DNA of 64,000 bases from Streptomyces omiyaensis (GCF_014650895.1 NZ_BMVV01000032.1:1-64000), one strand, 5' to 3'. Positions 16,792 to 25,574 are shown, counted from the stretch's first letter. Notes: generated by a model from the letters alone, not told the origin. Translations and numbers: made by a program.

Positions 16792-17022
16792 ATGACGCTC
16801 TTCAACCGCCGCGCCCTCGCCGTCGCCGCCTCCGCCGCCGTCGCCGCGACCGCCGTCCTCGCCTCCGCCGGAGCGGCCTCGGCCGACAGCGTCGGGAACA
16901 AGCTCCCCGGAGTCGGCCTCCTGTCCCAGACCTTCGGAAACGGCGACCACCAGGACAAGCAGGGCAAGGCCGCCGACACCCTGCCCACCCAGAACGCCCT
17001 CAACAACGTCACCCTCCCCTGA
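16792..17022 (+). CDS. Small secreted protein of unknown function
   Basis: The 76-residue product has a classical signal peptide: FNRRALAVAA basic start, hydrophobic Ala/Val core and cleavage near ASADS at about residue 31. The mature part of about 45 residues (DSVGNKLPGVGLLSQTFG onward) is hydrophilic with several Asn, Gln and Asp, no Cys, and ends PTQNALNNVTLP. I do not recognise a family; it is not a chaplin or rodlin by motif. Its start lies 214 bases from the Zur-box-like element and it is divergent from the metallophore operon. A strong terminator follows. Confidence 0.7.
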   Translation: MTLFNRRALAVAASAAVAATAVLASAGAASADSVGNKLPGVGLLSQTFGNGDHQDKQGKAADTLPTQNALNNVTLP

Positions 17023-17047
17023 CCGAAGCCCTCCCGGGCCCCGACCT

Positions 17048-17092
17048 CCGGCCCCGTGCCCGCGGCGCTCGACGCCGCGGGCACGGGGCCGG
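17048..17092 (+). terminator. Strong hairpin terminator after the secreted-protein gene
   Basis: A perfect stem of about 20 bp (GGCCCCGTGCCCGCGGCG and its complement plus two flanking pairs) encloses the loop CTCGA. It starts 25 bases after the stop codon. There is no T-run, as is common in Streptomyces. Confidence 0.85.
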
Positions 17093-17192
17093 CGCACAGG
17101 TGCCCCCGGAACGCCCCGCCGCCGCAGGCGCGCGAACCCGCCGAGGAGAAATCCACTGGCTCCGGACCGGCACACCGGGCGATGCCGCGGCG

Positions 17193-17755
17193 GTGACCGA
17201 ACGGGCCGACGCGGTGCGCATCGTCGAGGACGAGCTGGAGCGGGACCATCGGGCGCACGTCGCCCTCGGCGTCGCGCGCCCTGCGCGCGACGTGATCGTC
17301 CACGTGGTCGAGCACGAACCGGCCTGGATGGTCTTCGTCCAGTCCGAGGAGTACGCGCGCACGGGCGACGTGTCCGCGATGCTGGTGGGACACGGCCCGT
17401 ACCTGGTCGACCGCGTCGACGGCGGGCTCCACCCGGTCGGGCCCCTCTCCGCTCGGGGGAGGGGGAGGACGACTACCGCCGCCGGATCCGCGGGGTGCCG
17501 GTCCGCACTCCCGTGGAGGAACTCCACGACGGGCCGAGGACGGTGGCCGAGGCGGCGGGCGGGCGCACGGCCGCTGCCCGCGCCCTTCGCCGGAAGGTGC
17601 CCGGGCTGTCCCCGGCGCACGCCCTCGCGCACGTGACCGGGCTGCTCGCGGGCGAGGTGCCGGCGCCGCTCCTGGCCGTCGCCCGGCAGGAGCTGGTGGA
17701 TCCCTTCGAGCCCGCACCGGCCGTGCACGCCCACGGCGTGGACGGCGGCCGCTGA
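17193..17755 (+). pseudogene. YrhB/Imm35-like protein, split by a frameshift
   Basis: Two overlapping frames give one continuous protein. The first part (TERADAVRIVEDELERDHR to DRVDGGLHPVGPLSA) is the YrhB-type domain. After a purine tract (CGGGGGAGGGGGAGG, 17455-17469) the sense continues in another frame as EDDYRRRIRGVPVRTPVEEL and runs to 17755. One base gained or lost in the G-runs would restore it. The start is uncertain: GTG at 17193 fits the family N-terminus, while GTG at 17100 extends it. GAGGAGA at 17140 has no in-frame start at normal spacing. It may be a true pseudogene, a sequencing error or a site of slippage. Confidence 0.6.
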
Positions 17756-17784
17756 GCCGCGGTCGCGGGGCGTGCGGGGCGCGG

Positions 17785-18621
17785 TCAGTCGGACCAGACG
17801 CGTGCGTAGCCGCGGCGGAGGGTGCCGGTGTCGCGGAAGGGGGTCCTGCCGTGCAGGACGGCGTCGTTGTTGACGAGGAGCAGGTCGCCGCGGCGCAGCG
17901 GGAGGCGCAGGACGATGGCCGGGTCGGCGAGCAGGCGGTCCGCGGCGTCGAGGGCGTGGCGCCGGGCGGGCGGGTGCGGGGTGCCGGTCTCGCCCTGGCC
18001 CCGGTCGATCCAGTAGCGGTTGTAGTGGACGCCGAGGGTGGCGTCGTCGCGGCGGAAGACCGGCCGGACGCGGTCGAAGCCGGGGCCGCGGCCGAAGCGG
18101 AAGTCGCCGTACAGTTCGCGCAGCGCCGCCGGGTCGTCGGCGAGGAGCCGGTCGTGGAGGGCGGCGCCCGAGGCGAGCAGGGACGCACCGCCTTCGGTGG
18201 CGGGCCGGATGCAGAGCAGCGCGAGGACGTGCGGCGGGGTGGGGCCTTCGCCCCGGTCCATGTGCGGCGGGAGGGTGAGGGCGTCCCCCTCGGGCGGGCG
18301 CGCCGGGGCCGGGGCGTCCGGGTGGACGGCGGGGGCGGTGGCGGCGGTGAGGAGTTCGTTGGCCGAACGGTGGAGCCGGCCGCCGGCGGGGGCGCGCAGG
18401 CGGGCGACGAGGCCGGCGCAGAGGTCGACGCACTCCCGGTCGGTGCGGCCTTCGAGGGCGAGGCCGCGCAGGACGGCGAAGCCGGGGCCCCGGTGGAGCA
18501 GGGCGTCGACGGCGGCCGCGGCGGCGGGCCCCGGTGACGGGGCGGGAAGCAGCCAGTCCCCGGTGCGCAGGGTCGCCGGGGTCCACGCCCCCGGTACGGC
18601 GGCGGGGATCGGTCCGTTCAC
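17785..18621 (-). CDS. TauD/TfdA-type Fe(II)/2-oxoglutarate dioxygenase
   Basis: This 278-residue enzyme has the iron ligands H120 and D122 in PPHMDRGEG, H257 in NNDAVLHGRTPF, and the 2-oxoglutarate Arg shortly after (RRGYARVW). Length and motif spacing are those of TauD-like oxygenases, including amino-acid hydroxylases of secondary metabolism. The GTG start follows GAGGAGGCACATC. It is transcribed separately from the metallophore operon, so hydroxylation of that product is only a possibility. The inverted repeat GCCCGTTCAAACGGGC at 18694-18709 in its upstream region may be a regulatory site. Confidence 0.88.
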   Translation of the reverse strand: MNGPIPAAVPGAWTPATLRTGDWLLPAPSPGPAAAAAVDALLHRGPGFAVLRGLALEGRTDRECVDLCAGLVARLRAPAGGRLHRSANELLTAATAPAVHPDAPAPARPPEGDALTLPPHMDRGEGPTPPHVLALLCIRPATEGGASLLASGAALHDRLLADDPAALRELYGDFRFGRGPGFDRVRPVFRRDDATLGVHYNRYWIDRGQGETGTPHPPARRHALDAADRLLADPAIVLRLPLRRGDLLLVNNDAVLHGRTPFRDTGTLRRGYARVWSD

Positions 18622-18845
18622 GATGTGCCTCCTCGCGCGTGCCGACGGGCGCCCGGCTCCGTAGACGTCCCCACGGATCCTGGCGCCCGGAGAGCCCGTT
18701 CAAACGGGCGGGTCGCACGGGCGGAGCGCGGAGGGGCCGGTTTCCCGCCGCACGGCCGGCGCCACGCGCGCGGGGCCGTGCGGGCGCGGTGCGGGCGGCC
18801 TCCGGGCGTGGCGGCTCCCCCGTCGCCGGTTCCGCCGGGCAGGGG

Positions 18846-19565
18846 TCAGGCCGTGTTCCGGGCGGGGAGCAGTTCGCGTTCGAGGGCGGCCAGGGCGAAG
18901 GCGTGGGGGGAGGCGTGCCGCCAGCGGGAGCGGCCGAACATCACGTCCTCGGAGAGGCCGCTCAGCATGGCCACGGCCCGGACGGTGAACTCGGGGAGGT
19001 CCACGTCGGCGAAGTGGCCGAGCTCCCGGCCCTCGCGGAGGATGGCCTCCAGGCGCTCGTCCCAGCCGTCCAGCAGCTCGGTGAGGACCTGCCGGCCCGC
19101 TTCGTCGTGGTGCTGGGCCAGGACCTGCGTCCACAGCGCGTAGCGTTCGTCGCCCTGGTGGGTGGGGAGGTAGAAGCGGACGAACAGGTCCAGCTTCTCG
19201 GCGGGGGACGCCGCCTCGTCGGCGGCCCGCTGGAACCGGACCCAGAGGTCCGCCTGGCTCCAGGCCAGGACTTCGAGCAGGAGCCGGTCCTTCTTCCCGA
19301 AGTGGTAGAGGATGTGCCCGGTGCTCATGCCGGCCCGCGCGGCGATGTCCGACATCCGCAGGCCCGCCGTGCCCTTCTCGGCGATGACGCTGACGGCGGC
19401 CCGCATGGCCCGCTCCCGCGCCTCGTCCCCGCTGGGCTGACGCTTCCTGTCGATCGGGACCCGCGCCGCGGGCCGCGAGGCGGTGCCGGCACCCGCCGGT
19501 CCCGTCACGCCCGGTCGGGGAGGGAGACGGTCGGGGAGCGCGGGCCCGGTCTCTGACGTCGGCAT
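18846..19565 (-). CDS. TetR/AcrR family transcriptional regulator
   Basis: The 239-residue repressor has a helix-turn-helix at about residues 55-100 (AVSVIAEKGTAGLRMSDIAARAG then STGHILYHFGKKDRLL) and a helical ligand-binding C-terminus. The first 45 residues are Pro/Arg-rich, so translation may start later than the ATG at 19565, which has no good Shine-Dalgarno. It is divergent from the amidase, and the palindromes at 19599-19637 between them are the likely operator. Regulation of the amidase and of itself follows from layout. Confidence 0.92.
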   Translation of the reverse strand: MPTSETGPALPDRLPPRPGVTGPAGAGTASRPAARVPIDRKRQPSGDEARERAMRAAVSVIAEKGTAGLRMSDIAARAGMSTGHILYHFGKKDRLLLEVLAWSQADLWVRFQRAADEAASPAEKLDLFVRFYLPTHQGDERYALWTQVLAQHHDEAGRQVLTELLDGWDERLEAILREGRELGHFADVDLPEFTVRAVAMLSGLSEDVMFGRSRWRHASPHAFALAALERELLPARNTA

Positions 19566-19598
19566 GAGCTCACTTTCGGTTCCGGAGATCCAGGTCCC

Positions 19599-19637
19599 GA
19601 GTCTAGGTTCCGAACGTCTAGACTCCTAGTCTAGACT
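19599..19637. promoter_or_regulatory. Palindromic TetR-type operator between regulator and amidase
   Basis: Perfect palindromes GTCTAGAC (19616-19623) and AGTCTAGACT (19628-19637) sit next to a partial copy GTCTAGG (19601-19607). Core starts are 13-15 bases apart, so two dimers could bind side by side. The segment is more A+T rich than its surroundings and lies about 100 bases before the amidase start. Confidence 0.7.
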
Positions 19638-19739
19638 GAAAATCAAGTCAGAGCGATGGGGTGTGTGACGGCCTGCCGTGTGCGGTCGCCCCGACGGCCA
19701 GCGGCCCGCCTGCCCTACTCACCCCCGGGAGACACCCGC

Positions 19740-21476
19740 ATGACGCGCGGATTCGATGTCGTGGAGACCTGTATCGCCGACCTGCGCGCGGCGCTGGAGA
19801 AGGGCGAGACCACCGCGGTCGGGCTGCTCGACTCCTACCTCGCGCGGATCGAGGCGTACGACCGGCCCGGAACGGCCACCGCCCTGAACGCGATGGTCGT
19901 GATGAACCCGCGCGCCCGGGCCGAGGCGGAGGCCTCCGACGCCCGCCGCGCCCGCGGCGAGACGCTGGGCCCGCTGGACGGCATCCCGTACACCGCCAAG
20001 GACAGCTACCTCGCCGAAGGGCTCACGGCCGCGTCCGGCTCCCCCGCCTTCGAGCACCTCGTCGCCCAGCGCGACGCCTTCGCCATCGAGCGGCTGCGCG
20101 CCGGCGGCGCGGTCCTCATCGGCCTGACCAACATGCCGCCGATGGCGAACGGCGGCATGCAGCGCGGCGTGTACGGCCGCGCGGAGAGCCCCTACAGCGC
20201 CGACTGGCTCACCAGCGCCTACGGCTCCGGCTCGTCCAACGGCTCCGGCACGGCGACGGCCGCCTCCTTCGGCGCGTTCGGCCTCGGCGAGGAGACCTGG
20301 TCCTCGGGCCGCGCCCCCGCCTCGAACAACGCGCTGTGCGCCTACACCCCCAGCCGCGGCGTGATCTCGGTCCGCGGCAACTGGCCGCTCGTCCCGACCA
20401 TGGACGTCGTGGTCCCGCACACCCGCACCATGGCCGACCTGCTCGAACTGCTCGACGTCGTCGTCGCCGACGACCCGGACCCGCGCGGCGACCTGTGGCG
20501 CGCCCAGCCCTGGCTGGAGCTGCCCTCGCCGTCGCAGGTGCGCCCCGCCTCCTACCCGGCCCTCGCCCCCGCCGACGCCGGGGCCGCCGCCGCCGCGCTG
20601 GCCGGCAGGCGCGTCGGCGTGCCCCGGATGTACATCAACGCCGACCCCGACGCCGGGACGAACCCCGACGGGGGCATCGGCGGCCAGACCGGGCAGCGCA
20701 TCGACACCCGCCCCTCGGTGATCGCCCTGTGGGAGGCCGCCCGCCGCGACCTGGAGGCAGCCGGCGCCGAGGTGGTCGAGGTCGACTTCCCCGTGGTGTC
20801 GAACTACGAGTCCGACCGTCCCGGAGCGCCCTCGCTGCTCACCCGCGGACTCGTCGGCCGCGAGTACCTCGCCTTCGAGATCGAGGACCTGTCCGCCTGG
20901 GCCTGGGACGACTTCCTGCGCGCCAACGGCGACCCGGCGCTCTCCACCCTGGCCGACGTCGACGGCGAGCGCATCTGGCCCAAGCAGGAGGGCGAACTGC
21001 CCGACCGGTACGAGGGCTTCGACGACACGATCGGCGAGTACCCCCGCTTCGTGCGCGAGCGCCCGTACGCCTCCCTCGCCGACATGCCGCTCCTCGAACA
21101 GGGACTGCGCGGCCTGGAGGAGACGCGCCGCGTCGACCTGGAGCTGTGGATGGACGGGCTGGGCCTGGACGCGGTGGTCTTCCCCGCGGTGGCCGACGTG
21201 GGCCCCGCGGACATGGACGTGAACGTGGCCTCCGCCGACCTCGGCTGGCGCAACGGCGTCTGGGTCGCCAACGGCAACCTGGTCCCCCGCCACCTCGGCA
21301 TCCCGACCGTGACGGTGCCCATGGGCACCATGACGGACACCGGCATGCCCGTCGGGCTGACCTTCGCGGGCCGCGCCTACGACGACAACGCCCTGCTCAC
21401 CCTCGCGGCGGCCTTCGAGAGGACCGGCGACCGGCGCACGACCCCGCCGCGCACGCCGCGCCTGCCGGCACGGTGA
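19740..21476 (+). CDS. Amidase signature family hydrolase
   Basis: The 578-residue enzyme contains the Ser-cisSer-Lys triad region: K87 in PYTAKDSYL, GSGSSNGSGTATAASFG with the cis-Ser, and the nucleophile-side stretch GEETWSSGRAPASNN. The glycine-rich signature departs slightly from the usual GGSSGG (GSGSSNGSG). The ATG follows GGGAGA. Amidases of this size act on amides of varied carboxylic acids; the substrate is not predictable here. It is divergent from the TetR gene and likely derepressed by its own substrate. Confidence 0.9.
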   Translation: MTRGFDVVETCIADLRAALEKGETTAVGLLDSYLARIEAYDRPGTATALNAMVVMNPRARAEAEASDARRARGETLGPLDGIPYTAKDSYLAEGLTAASGSPAFEHLVAQRDAFAIERLRAGGAVLIGLTNMPPMANGGMQRGVYGRAESPYSADWLTSAYGSGSSNGSGTATAASFGAFGLGEETWSSGRAPASNNALCAYTPSRGVISVRGNWPLVPTMDVVVPHTRTMADLLELLDVVVADDPDPRGDLWRAQPWLELPSPSQVRPASYPALAPADAGAAAAALAGRRVGVPRMYINADPDAGTNPDGGIGGQTGQRIDTRPSVIALWEAARRDLEAAGAEVVEVDFPVVSNYESDRPGAPSLLTRGLVGREYLAFEIEDLSAWAWDDFLRANGDPALSTLADVDGERIWPKQEGELPDRYEGFDDTIGEYPRFVRERPYASLADMPLLEQGLRGLEETRRVDLELWMDGLGLDAVVFPAVADVGPADMDVNVASADLGWRNGVWVANGNLVPRHLGIPTVTVPMGTMTDTGMPVGLTFAGRAYDDNALLTLAAAFERTGDRRTTPPRTPRLPAR

Positions 21477-21634
21477 CCCGACGGCCCCGCCGGACGGACC
21501 GCGAAGGCGGCGGGGGCGGACGGCCGGTCCGGTGGCGCGACCGGCCGGGTCACGTCACCGGGCCGTGCTAAATCGCTGGTCGGAGGGGTCGGCCGGCCGG
21601 AAGAATGGGGCTCCTCGAAAACGGGAGGGAACCC

Positions 21635-22852
21635 ATGAGCCAGGCGTACCTGACTCTCGACGCGCTGATGCCGCCCCAGGAGCTGGCGGCGGCGGTCGAG
21701 GCAGGGCATGTGACCCGCAAGGCGCACCCCGAGCTGCCGCTGTCGATCTACACGTACACGCGCAGCTGTCAGTACGAGGGCGTCTGGAACGGGGTCACCC
21801 TCCGCTGCCGGGGTCTCGTCGCCGACGACCGGACCGGGCGGATCGTCGCCCTGCCGCTGCCGAAGTTCTTCAACGTCTCCGAGCACGAGTCCGGCCGCCC
21901 CTACGCGCCCGCGCTGCCCGACGAGCCGTTCGAGGTGTACGAGAAGGTCGACGGCAGCCTCGGCCTCGTCTTCCACTACGAGGGGCGCTGGCGGGTCGCG
22001 TCCAAGGGCTCCTTCACCAGCACCCAGGCGACCTGGGCGCAGCGCCGGCTCGACGGAGCCGACACCGCGCGGCTGGTGCCGGGGGTGACGTACCTGATGG
22101 AGATCGTCTACCCGCAGAACCGGATCGTCGTGGACTACGGCGACCGGCGGGACCTCGTGCTGCTCGCCGCGTTCGGCCCCGACGGCGTCGAGGTCGGCCT
22201 CGCCGAGGCGGCGGAGGCGTGGCGCGGCGTCGGGTCGGTCGTCACCGTCCACCCGCCGATGCCGCTCGACGCGCTCGTCAAGCTGGCCGAGACGAACACG
22301 CTGCCCGACGGCGCCGCCGCGACGGGCACCGACGCCGAGGGCTTCGTGCTGCGTTTCGCGTCCGGGGTGCGCGCCAAGGCCAAGCTGGCCGAGTACGTGC
22401 GCCTCCACAAGGTCCTCACCGGGGTCACCGCGCGCGACATCTGGCGCGGGCACGGCATCCAGCGTTTCGCCGGCACCTCGGCCAAGCGCCTCGCCCAGGG
22501 CCTCGGCCTGTCCGTCGCGGAGCTCGGCGGCATCCGTTCGCGGGGCGGGCGGCCCCTGGACGCCCTCCTGGAGCAGGTGCCGGACGAGTTCGACGCCTGG
22601 GTGCGGTCCGTCATCGCGGGACTCGAGGAGGCGTACGCCGCCCGGCAGCGCGCCATCGACGAGGCGTACGCCCGGCTGGAGCCGCTCGCCGCCGACCGGG
22701 GCGCGTTCGCCCGCGCGGCGGGGCGGCTGGCCGACCCGGGGCTGCGGTCGGCCGTGTTCCTGCGCCTCGACGGGCGGGCCACCGACCTGTTCGTGTGGCG
22801 TAGCCTGCGCCCGGAGACCGCCGACCCCTTCACCACCGACGAGGAGAACTGA
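21635..22852 (+). CDS. T4 Rnl1-like RNA ligase
   Basis: The 405-residue protein carries nucleotidyltransferase motif I with the AMP-accepting lysine K104 in YEKVDGSLGLVF. Downstream motifs are VASKGSFTS (motif Ia-like), TYLMEIVYPQNRIVVDY (motif III), TDAEGFVLRF (motif IV) and RAKAKLAEYVRLHK (motif V). It seals RNA ends with 3'-OH and 5'-phosphate. The ATG at 21635 follows GGGAGGG. The next gene, starting two bases after the stop, encodes the end-healing kinase/phosphatase, so the pair forms an RNA-repair unit. Confidence 0.92.
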   Translation: MSQAYLTLDALMPPQELAAAVEAGHVTRKAHPELPLSIYTYTRSCQYEGVWNGVTLRCRGLVADDRTGRIVALPLPKFFNVSEHESGRPYAPALPDEPFEVYEKVDGSLGLVFHYEGRWRVASKGSFTSTQATWAQRRLDGADTARLVPGVTYLMEIVYPQNRIVVDYGDRRDLVLLAAFGPDGVEVGLAEAAEAWRGVGSVVTVHPPMPLDALVKLAETNTLPDGAAATGTDAEGFVLRFASGVRAKAKLAEYVRLHKVLTGVTARDIWRGHGIQRFAGTSAKRLAQGLGLSVAELGGIRSRGGRPLDALLEQVPDEFDAWVRSVIAGLEEAYAARQRAIDEAYARLEPLAADRGAFARAAGRLADPGLRSAVFLRLDGRATDLFVWRSLRPETADPFTTDEEN

Positions 22853-22854
22853 CC

Positions 22855-23769
22855 GTGCCCGTGGTCCACGTGATGACCGGACTGCCGGCCTCCGGCAAGA
22901 CGACCGCCGCCCGCGCCCTCCAGGAGCGTTCCGAGGGCCGGATGCGCCGCGTCAACCTCGACGACCTGCGCACCATGCTCGACCTGCCGGGCGGCCCGGG
23001 CCGTTCGCGCGCGCACGAGCAGACGGTGCTCGACATCCAGGACGCCGCCGTGCGCGCCGCCGTCGACGACGGCTTCGACGTCGTCGTCGACAACACCCAC
23101 CTCACCCCGCACATCCCGCGGCGGCTGAAGGCGGCGCTGGCCGGCCGCGAGGCCGCCTTCGTGGTGCACGACTTCACGGACGTGCCCGCCGACGAGTGCG
23201 TCCGCCGCGACGCGGCCCGCGAGCGGCCGGTCGGCGAGGAGATCATCCGCGTCCTCGCCGAGAAGCACGCCAAGGCCACCCGGGGCGGCTGGCGGCTCAC
23301 CGCCGACTGGCTCGGCGACCGGCCGGCCGTCACCCCGTACGTCCCCGACCCCTCGCTGCCGTCGGCCGTGCTGTGCGACATCGACGGCACCCTCGCCCTG
23401 CGCGGCGACCGGGGCCCGTACGACTTCACCCGCTGCGACCTCGACCTGCTCAACGTCGCGGTCCGCGACGCCCTGCGCGCCTTCCGCGGCGCGCACGGGG
23501 ACCGCGTCGTGCTCCTCTCGGGCCGCAGCGAGGACCACCGCGCCCTGACCGAGGCGTGGCTGGAGCGGTACGAGGTGCCGTACGACGAGCTGTGGATGCG
23601 GGCGTCCGGCGACGGCCGCTCCGACGACCTCGTCAAGGCCGAGCTCTTCGACGCCCACGTCCGCCACCGCCACGCGGTGCGCGTCTCGCTCGACGACCGG
23701 GACCGGGTGGTCGCGGTGTGGCGCCGGATGGGGCTGCCCACCTGGCAGGTCAACTACGGCGCCTTCTGA
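22855..23769 (+). CDS. T4 Pnkp-like polynucleotide kinase/3'-phosphatase
   Basis: This 304-residue bifunctional protein begins with a P-loop kinase (GLPASGKTT, residues 9-17, then DNTH near 81) and ends with a HAD phosphatase (D175 and D177 in CDIDGTLAL, LSGRSEDHR, and DDRDRVVAVWRRMGLPTWQVNYG). This is the T4 Pnkp order: 5'-kinase then 3'-phosphatase. It heals broken RNA for the ligase upstream. The GTG start is preceded by GAGGAG inside the end of the ligase gene. Confidence 0.93.
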   Translation: MPVVHVMTGLPASGKTTAARALQERSEGRMRRVNLDDLRTMLDLPGGPGRSRAHEQTVLDIQDAAVRAAVDDGFDVVVDNTHLTPHIPRRLKAALAGREAAFVVHDFTDVPADECVRRDAARERPVGEEIIRVLAEKHAKATRGGWRLTADWLGDRPAVTPYVPDPSLPSAVLCDIDGTLALRGDRGPYDFTRCDLDLLNVAVRDALRAFRGAHGDRVVLLSGRSEDHRALTEAWLERYEVPYDELWMRASGDGRSDDLVKAELFDAHVRHRHAVRVSLDDRDRVVAVWRRMGLPTWQVNYGAF

Positions 23770-23997
23770 TCCGGGCCCGGCGCGCGGGCCGCACCGCGCG
23801 CCGGCACCGGGCGGCGCGCCGGTCCGCGGGGCGCCTCGCCGGCGCCCCTGGGTGCCGGCGCGCGGCGTGCGGTGTGCGGGACGCGGCGTGCGGGACCCGG
23901 ACGCGGCCGTCAGCGGTACGTCACATTCCCGGGCCGCCGCGTCAACAGCGCGTAACACCGCGCGACCGCGGCGGTCCGCGGCCCTAGCGTCAGGGGC

Positions 23998-24573
23998 ATG
24001 CCGCCGCCTCTCCCCGCTCCCCGTCCCGCCTCCGACGTGCTGCAGGACTCCGGGTGGCCCGGGGAGGCCCGGGGCGCCCTGCTCTGCGCGGGCCTCCTGC
24101 TCGGCGTCTCGCTGCTCGTCGACGCCGGCGCGCACGGCCTGACCCTGCCCGGGGCGCTGGGCTGCATCGCCCTGGCCGCCCTGCTGCTGGTGGTCCTGCT
24201 GCCCGCGCGGGTGAGCGCGGGCGCGGGACTGCTGACGGTCCGGGGGCTGTGGGTGACCAGGACCGTGCGCACCGACCGGCTCGCGGCGGTCGTCTGGCCG
24301 GCGGACACGGCCGGGCGGCTCGCCCTGCGGGACGAGAGCGGGGCCGGGGCCGAGGTCGACCTCCGGGTCCTCCTCGCCAACCCCGCCCTGTGGCTGCGCA
24401 TCGAGACCGACGCCCGCGCCTCCCGCGCCCGCGGCGTCCTGGACCACGGCTCGGCCGACCTCGCGCGCCTCGCGCTGCACGTCGAGGCCGAGACGGCCCG
24501 CGCGGTCCTCAGGGTCTCCGGCCTCGATCCGGTGCGGGAACGGCCCGGCCGCCCGGTGCCGCCGTCAGGGTGA
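23998..24573 (+). CDS. Hypothetical membrane protein
   Basis: The 191-residue protein has two adjacent hydrophobic helices (about residues 27-45 and 50-70), then a soluble part with beta-rich stretches (LLTVRGLWVTRTVRTDRL). This layout resembles small PH-like membrane proteins of actinomycetes, but I cannot name a family. The 228 bases before it are very G+C rich and hold no other gene I can support. It converges on the reductase-like gene at 24600, with a CCGTCA/TGACGG inverted repeat between them. Confidence 0.7.
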   Translation: MPPPLPAPRPASDVLQDSGWPGEARGALLCAGLLLGVSLLVDAGAHGLTLPGALGCIALAALLLVVLLPARVSAGAGLLTVRGLWVTRTVRTDRLAAVVWPADTAGRLALRDESGAGAEVDLRVLLANPALWLRIETDARASRARGVLDHGSADLARLALHVEAETARAVLRVSGLDPVRERPGRPVPPSG

Positions 24574-24599
24574 CGGGGCCGGTCCCGGAGGCACCGCCG

Positions 24600-25193
24600 T
24601 CACGGTGACGGGGTCTGCCGTGGAGGTGCCGCCGCGGCGGCGGGCGGCTCCGGCTTGCGCACGCGGAAGCGGAGCGTCGTGACGGCGCCCGACCGGGTGG
24701 TGGCGAAAGGCTCCAGTTCGATCCTGCCGAGGCCCGGGGGCGAGAAGCGGACGCCGTCGCCCAGGAGCACCGGAAGGACGTACACCAGGATCTCGTCGAC
24801 GAGCCCGTGCCGGAGGCACTGGGCGGCCACGTCGGCGCCGAGGACCTCCAGGTTCCTGCCGCCCGCGGCGGCGCGTGCCGTGGCGACGGCTTCCTCGAGT
24901 CCGCAGGTGAGGAAGGTGACGGCGGGGTCGGGATCGTCGGGGGGCCGGTGCGTGAGGACGAACTGCGCTCCCCCGTCGTAGGGGGTGCCCCGGCCGGCCA
25001 TGCGCCGGGCGACCTCGTACGTGCGCCGGCCGATGAGCATGGCGCCCGTGGCCGCCATGACCTCCGGGACGTCGGCCGCGGTCAGGTGTTCGGCGATCCA
25101 GTCCATCGCGTGGCCGGGGCCGGCGATGAAGCCGTCCAGCGACATCGCCCGGTTCACGACCACGGCACCGGTGCCGGAGCCCGCATCGCTCAT
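24600..25193 (-). CDS. RibD/dihydrofolate-reductase-like domain protein
   Basis: The 197-residue protein has the DHFR/RibD C-terminal fold pattern: VVNRAMSLDGFIAGPGHAMDW at the start, GAMLIGRRTYEVARRM, and a late VLGADVAAQCLRHGLVDEILVYVLPVLLGDG. These are conserved in the large actinomycete 'dihydrofolate reductase family' of unassigned oxidoreductases. The ATG follows GGAGAGA. It is unlikely to be the housekeeping DHFR. A Pro/Ala tail ends the protein. Confidence 0.88.
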   Translation of the reverse strand: MSDAGSGTGAVVVNRAMSLDGFIAGPGHAMDWIAEHLTAADVPEVMAATGAMLIGRRTYEVARRMAGRGTPYDGGAQFVLTHRPPDDPDPAVTFLTCGLEEAVATARAAAGGRNLEVLGADVAAQCLRHGLVDEILVYVLPVLLGDGVRFSPPGLGRIELEPFATTRSGAVTTLRFRVRKPEPPAAAAAPPRQTPSP

Positions 25194-25574
25194 GCGCTCT
25201 CTCCACGGATCTCGGAGGCCCGCGGCCGGGTCACGGCGCGGCCGGCGGGAGGGGCGCCAGCGTATCCGCGGTGACCCAGGGCGAACAACCGGCGGCGGGG
25301 TGTGCCGACCACGCGGCGCCGGCACTGCGGCCCGGGCCCCGCGGCGGTCCGCCACCGGTCGGCCCGGCCGGCCCGGCCGACTCCCGGTCCGCCGTCGCCG
25401 GCATTGCCTTCGCCACAGCCCATTGCAACGCAATGTTGCGTTCAACCTCGCACCATTGCATCAGTTTACCGGTATCTAGCTGGAGTTATTCTCCTTCTTG
25501 ATTGACGTGATCTTAAACGCAACGTAGCTTTCAGGAACGGCAAAACACGTCATATCGCGAGAAGAGGAAGAGCC
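25194..25574 (+). promoter_or_regulatory. A+T-rich regulatory region upstream of the P450
   Basis: No gene is supported here. The last 150 bases are markedly A+T rich. They contain overlapping inverted repeats: CATTGC-AAC-GCAATG and AACGCAA-TG-TTGCGTT, both within about 25418-25443, and a further AACGCAA near 25517. These look like operator sites for a dimeric regulator. The P450 start is preceded by GAAGAGGAAGAGCC. No regulator gene is adjacent. Confidence 0.55.

Noticed and set aside
16793..17022. The small secreted protein as a chaplin or rodlin
   Set aside because: It lacks the chaplin cysteine pair and GNxVxxP-type core, and is much shorter than rodlins.
21635..23769. RNA ligase and kinase genes as part of a prophage
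   Set aside because: No integrase, capsid, tail or attachment-site sequence is near, and base composition matches the surroundings.
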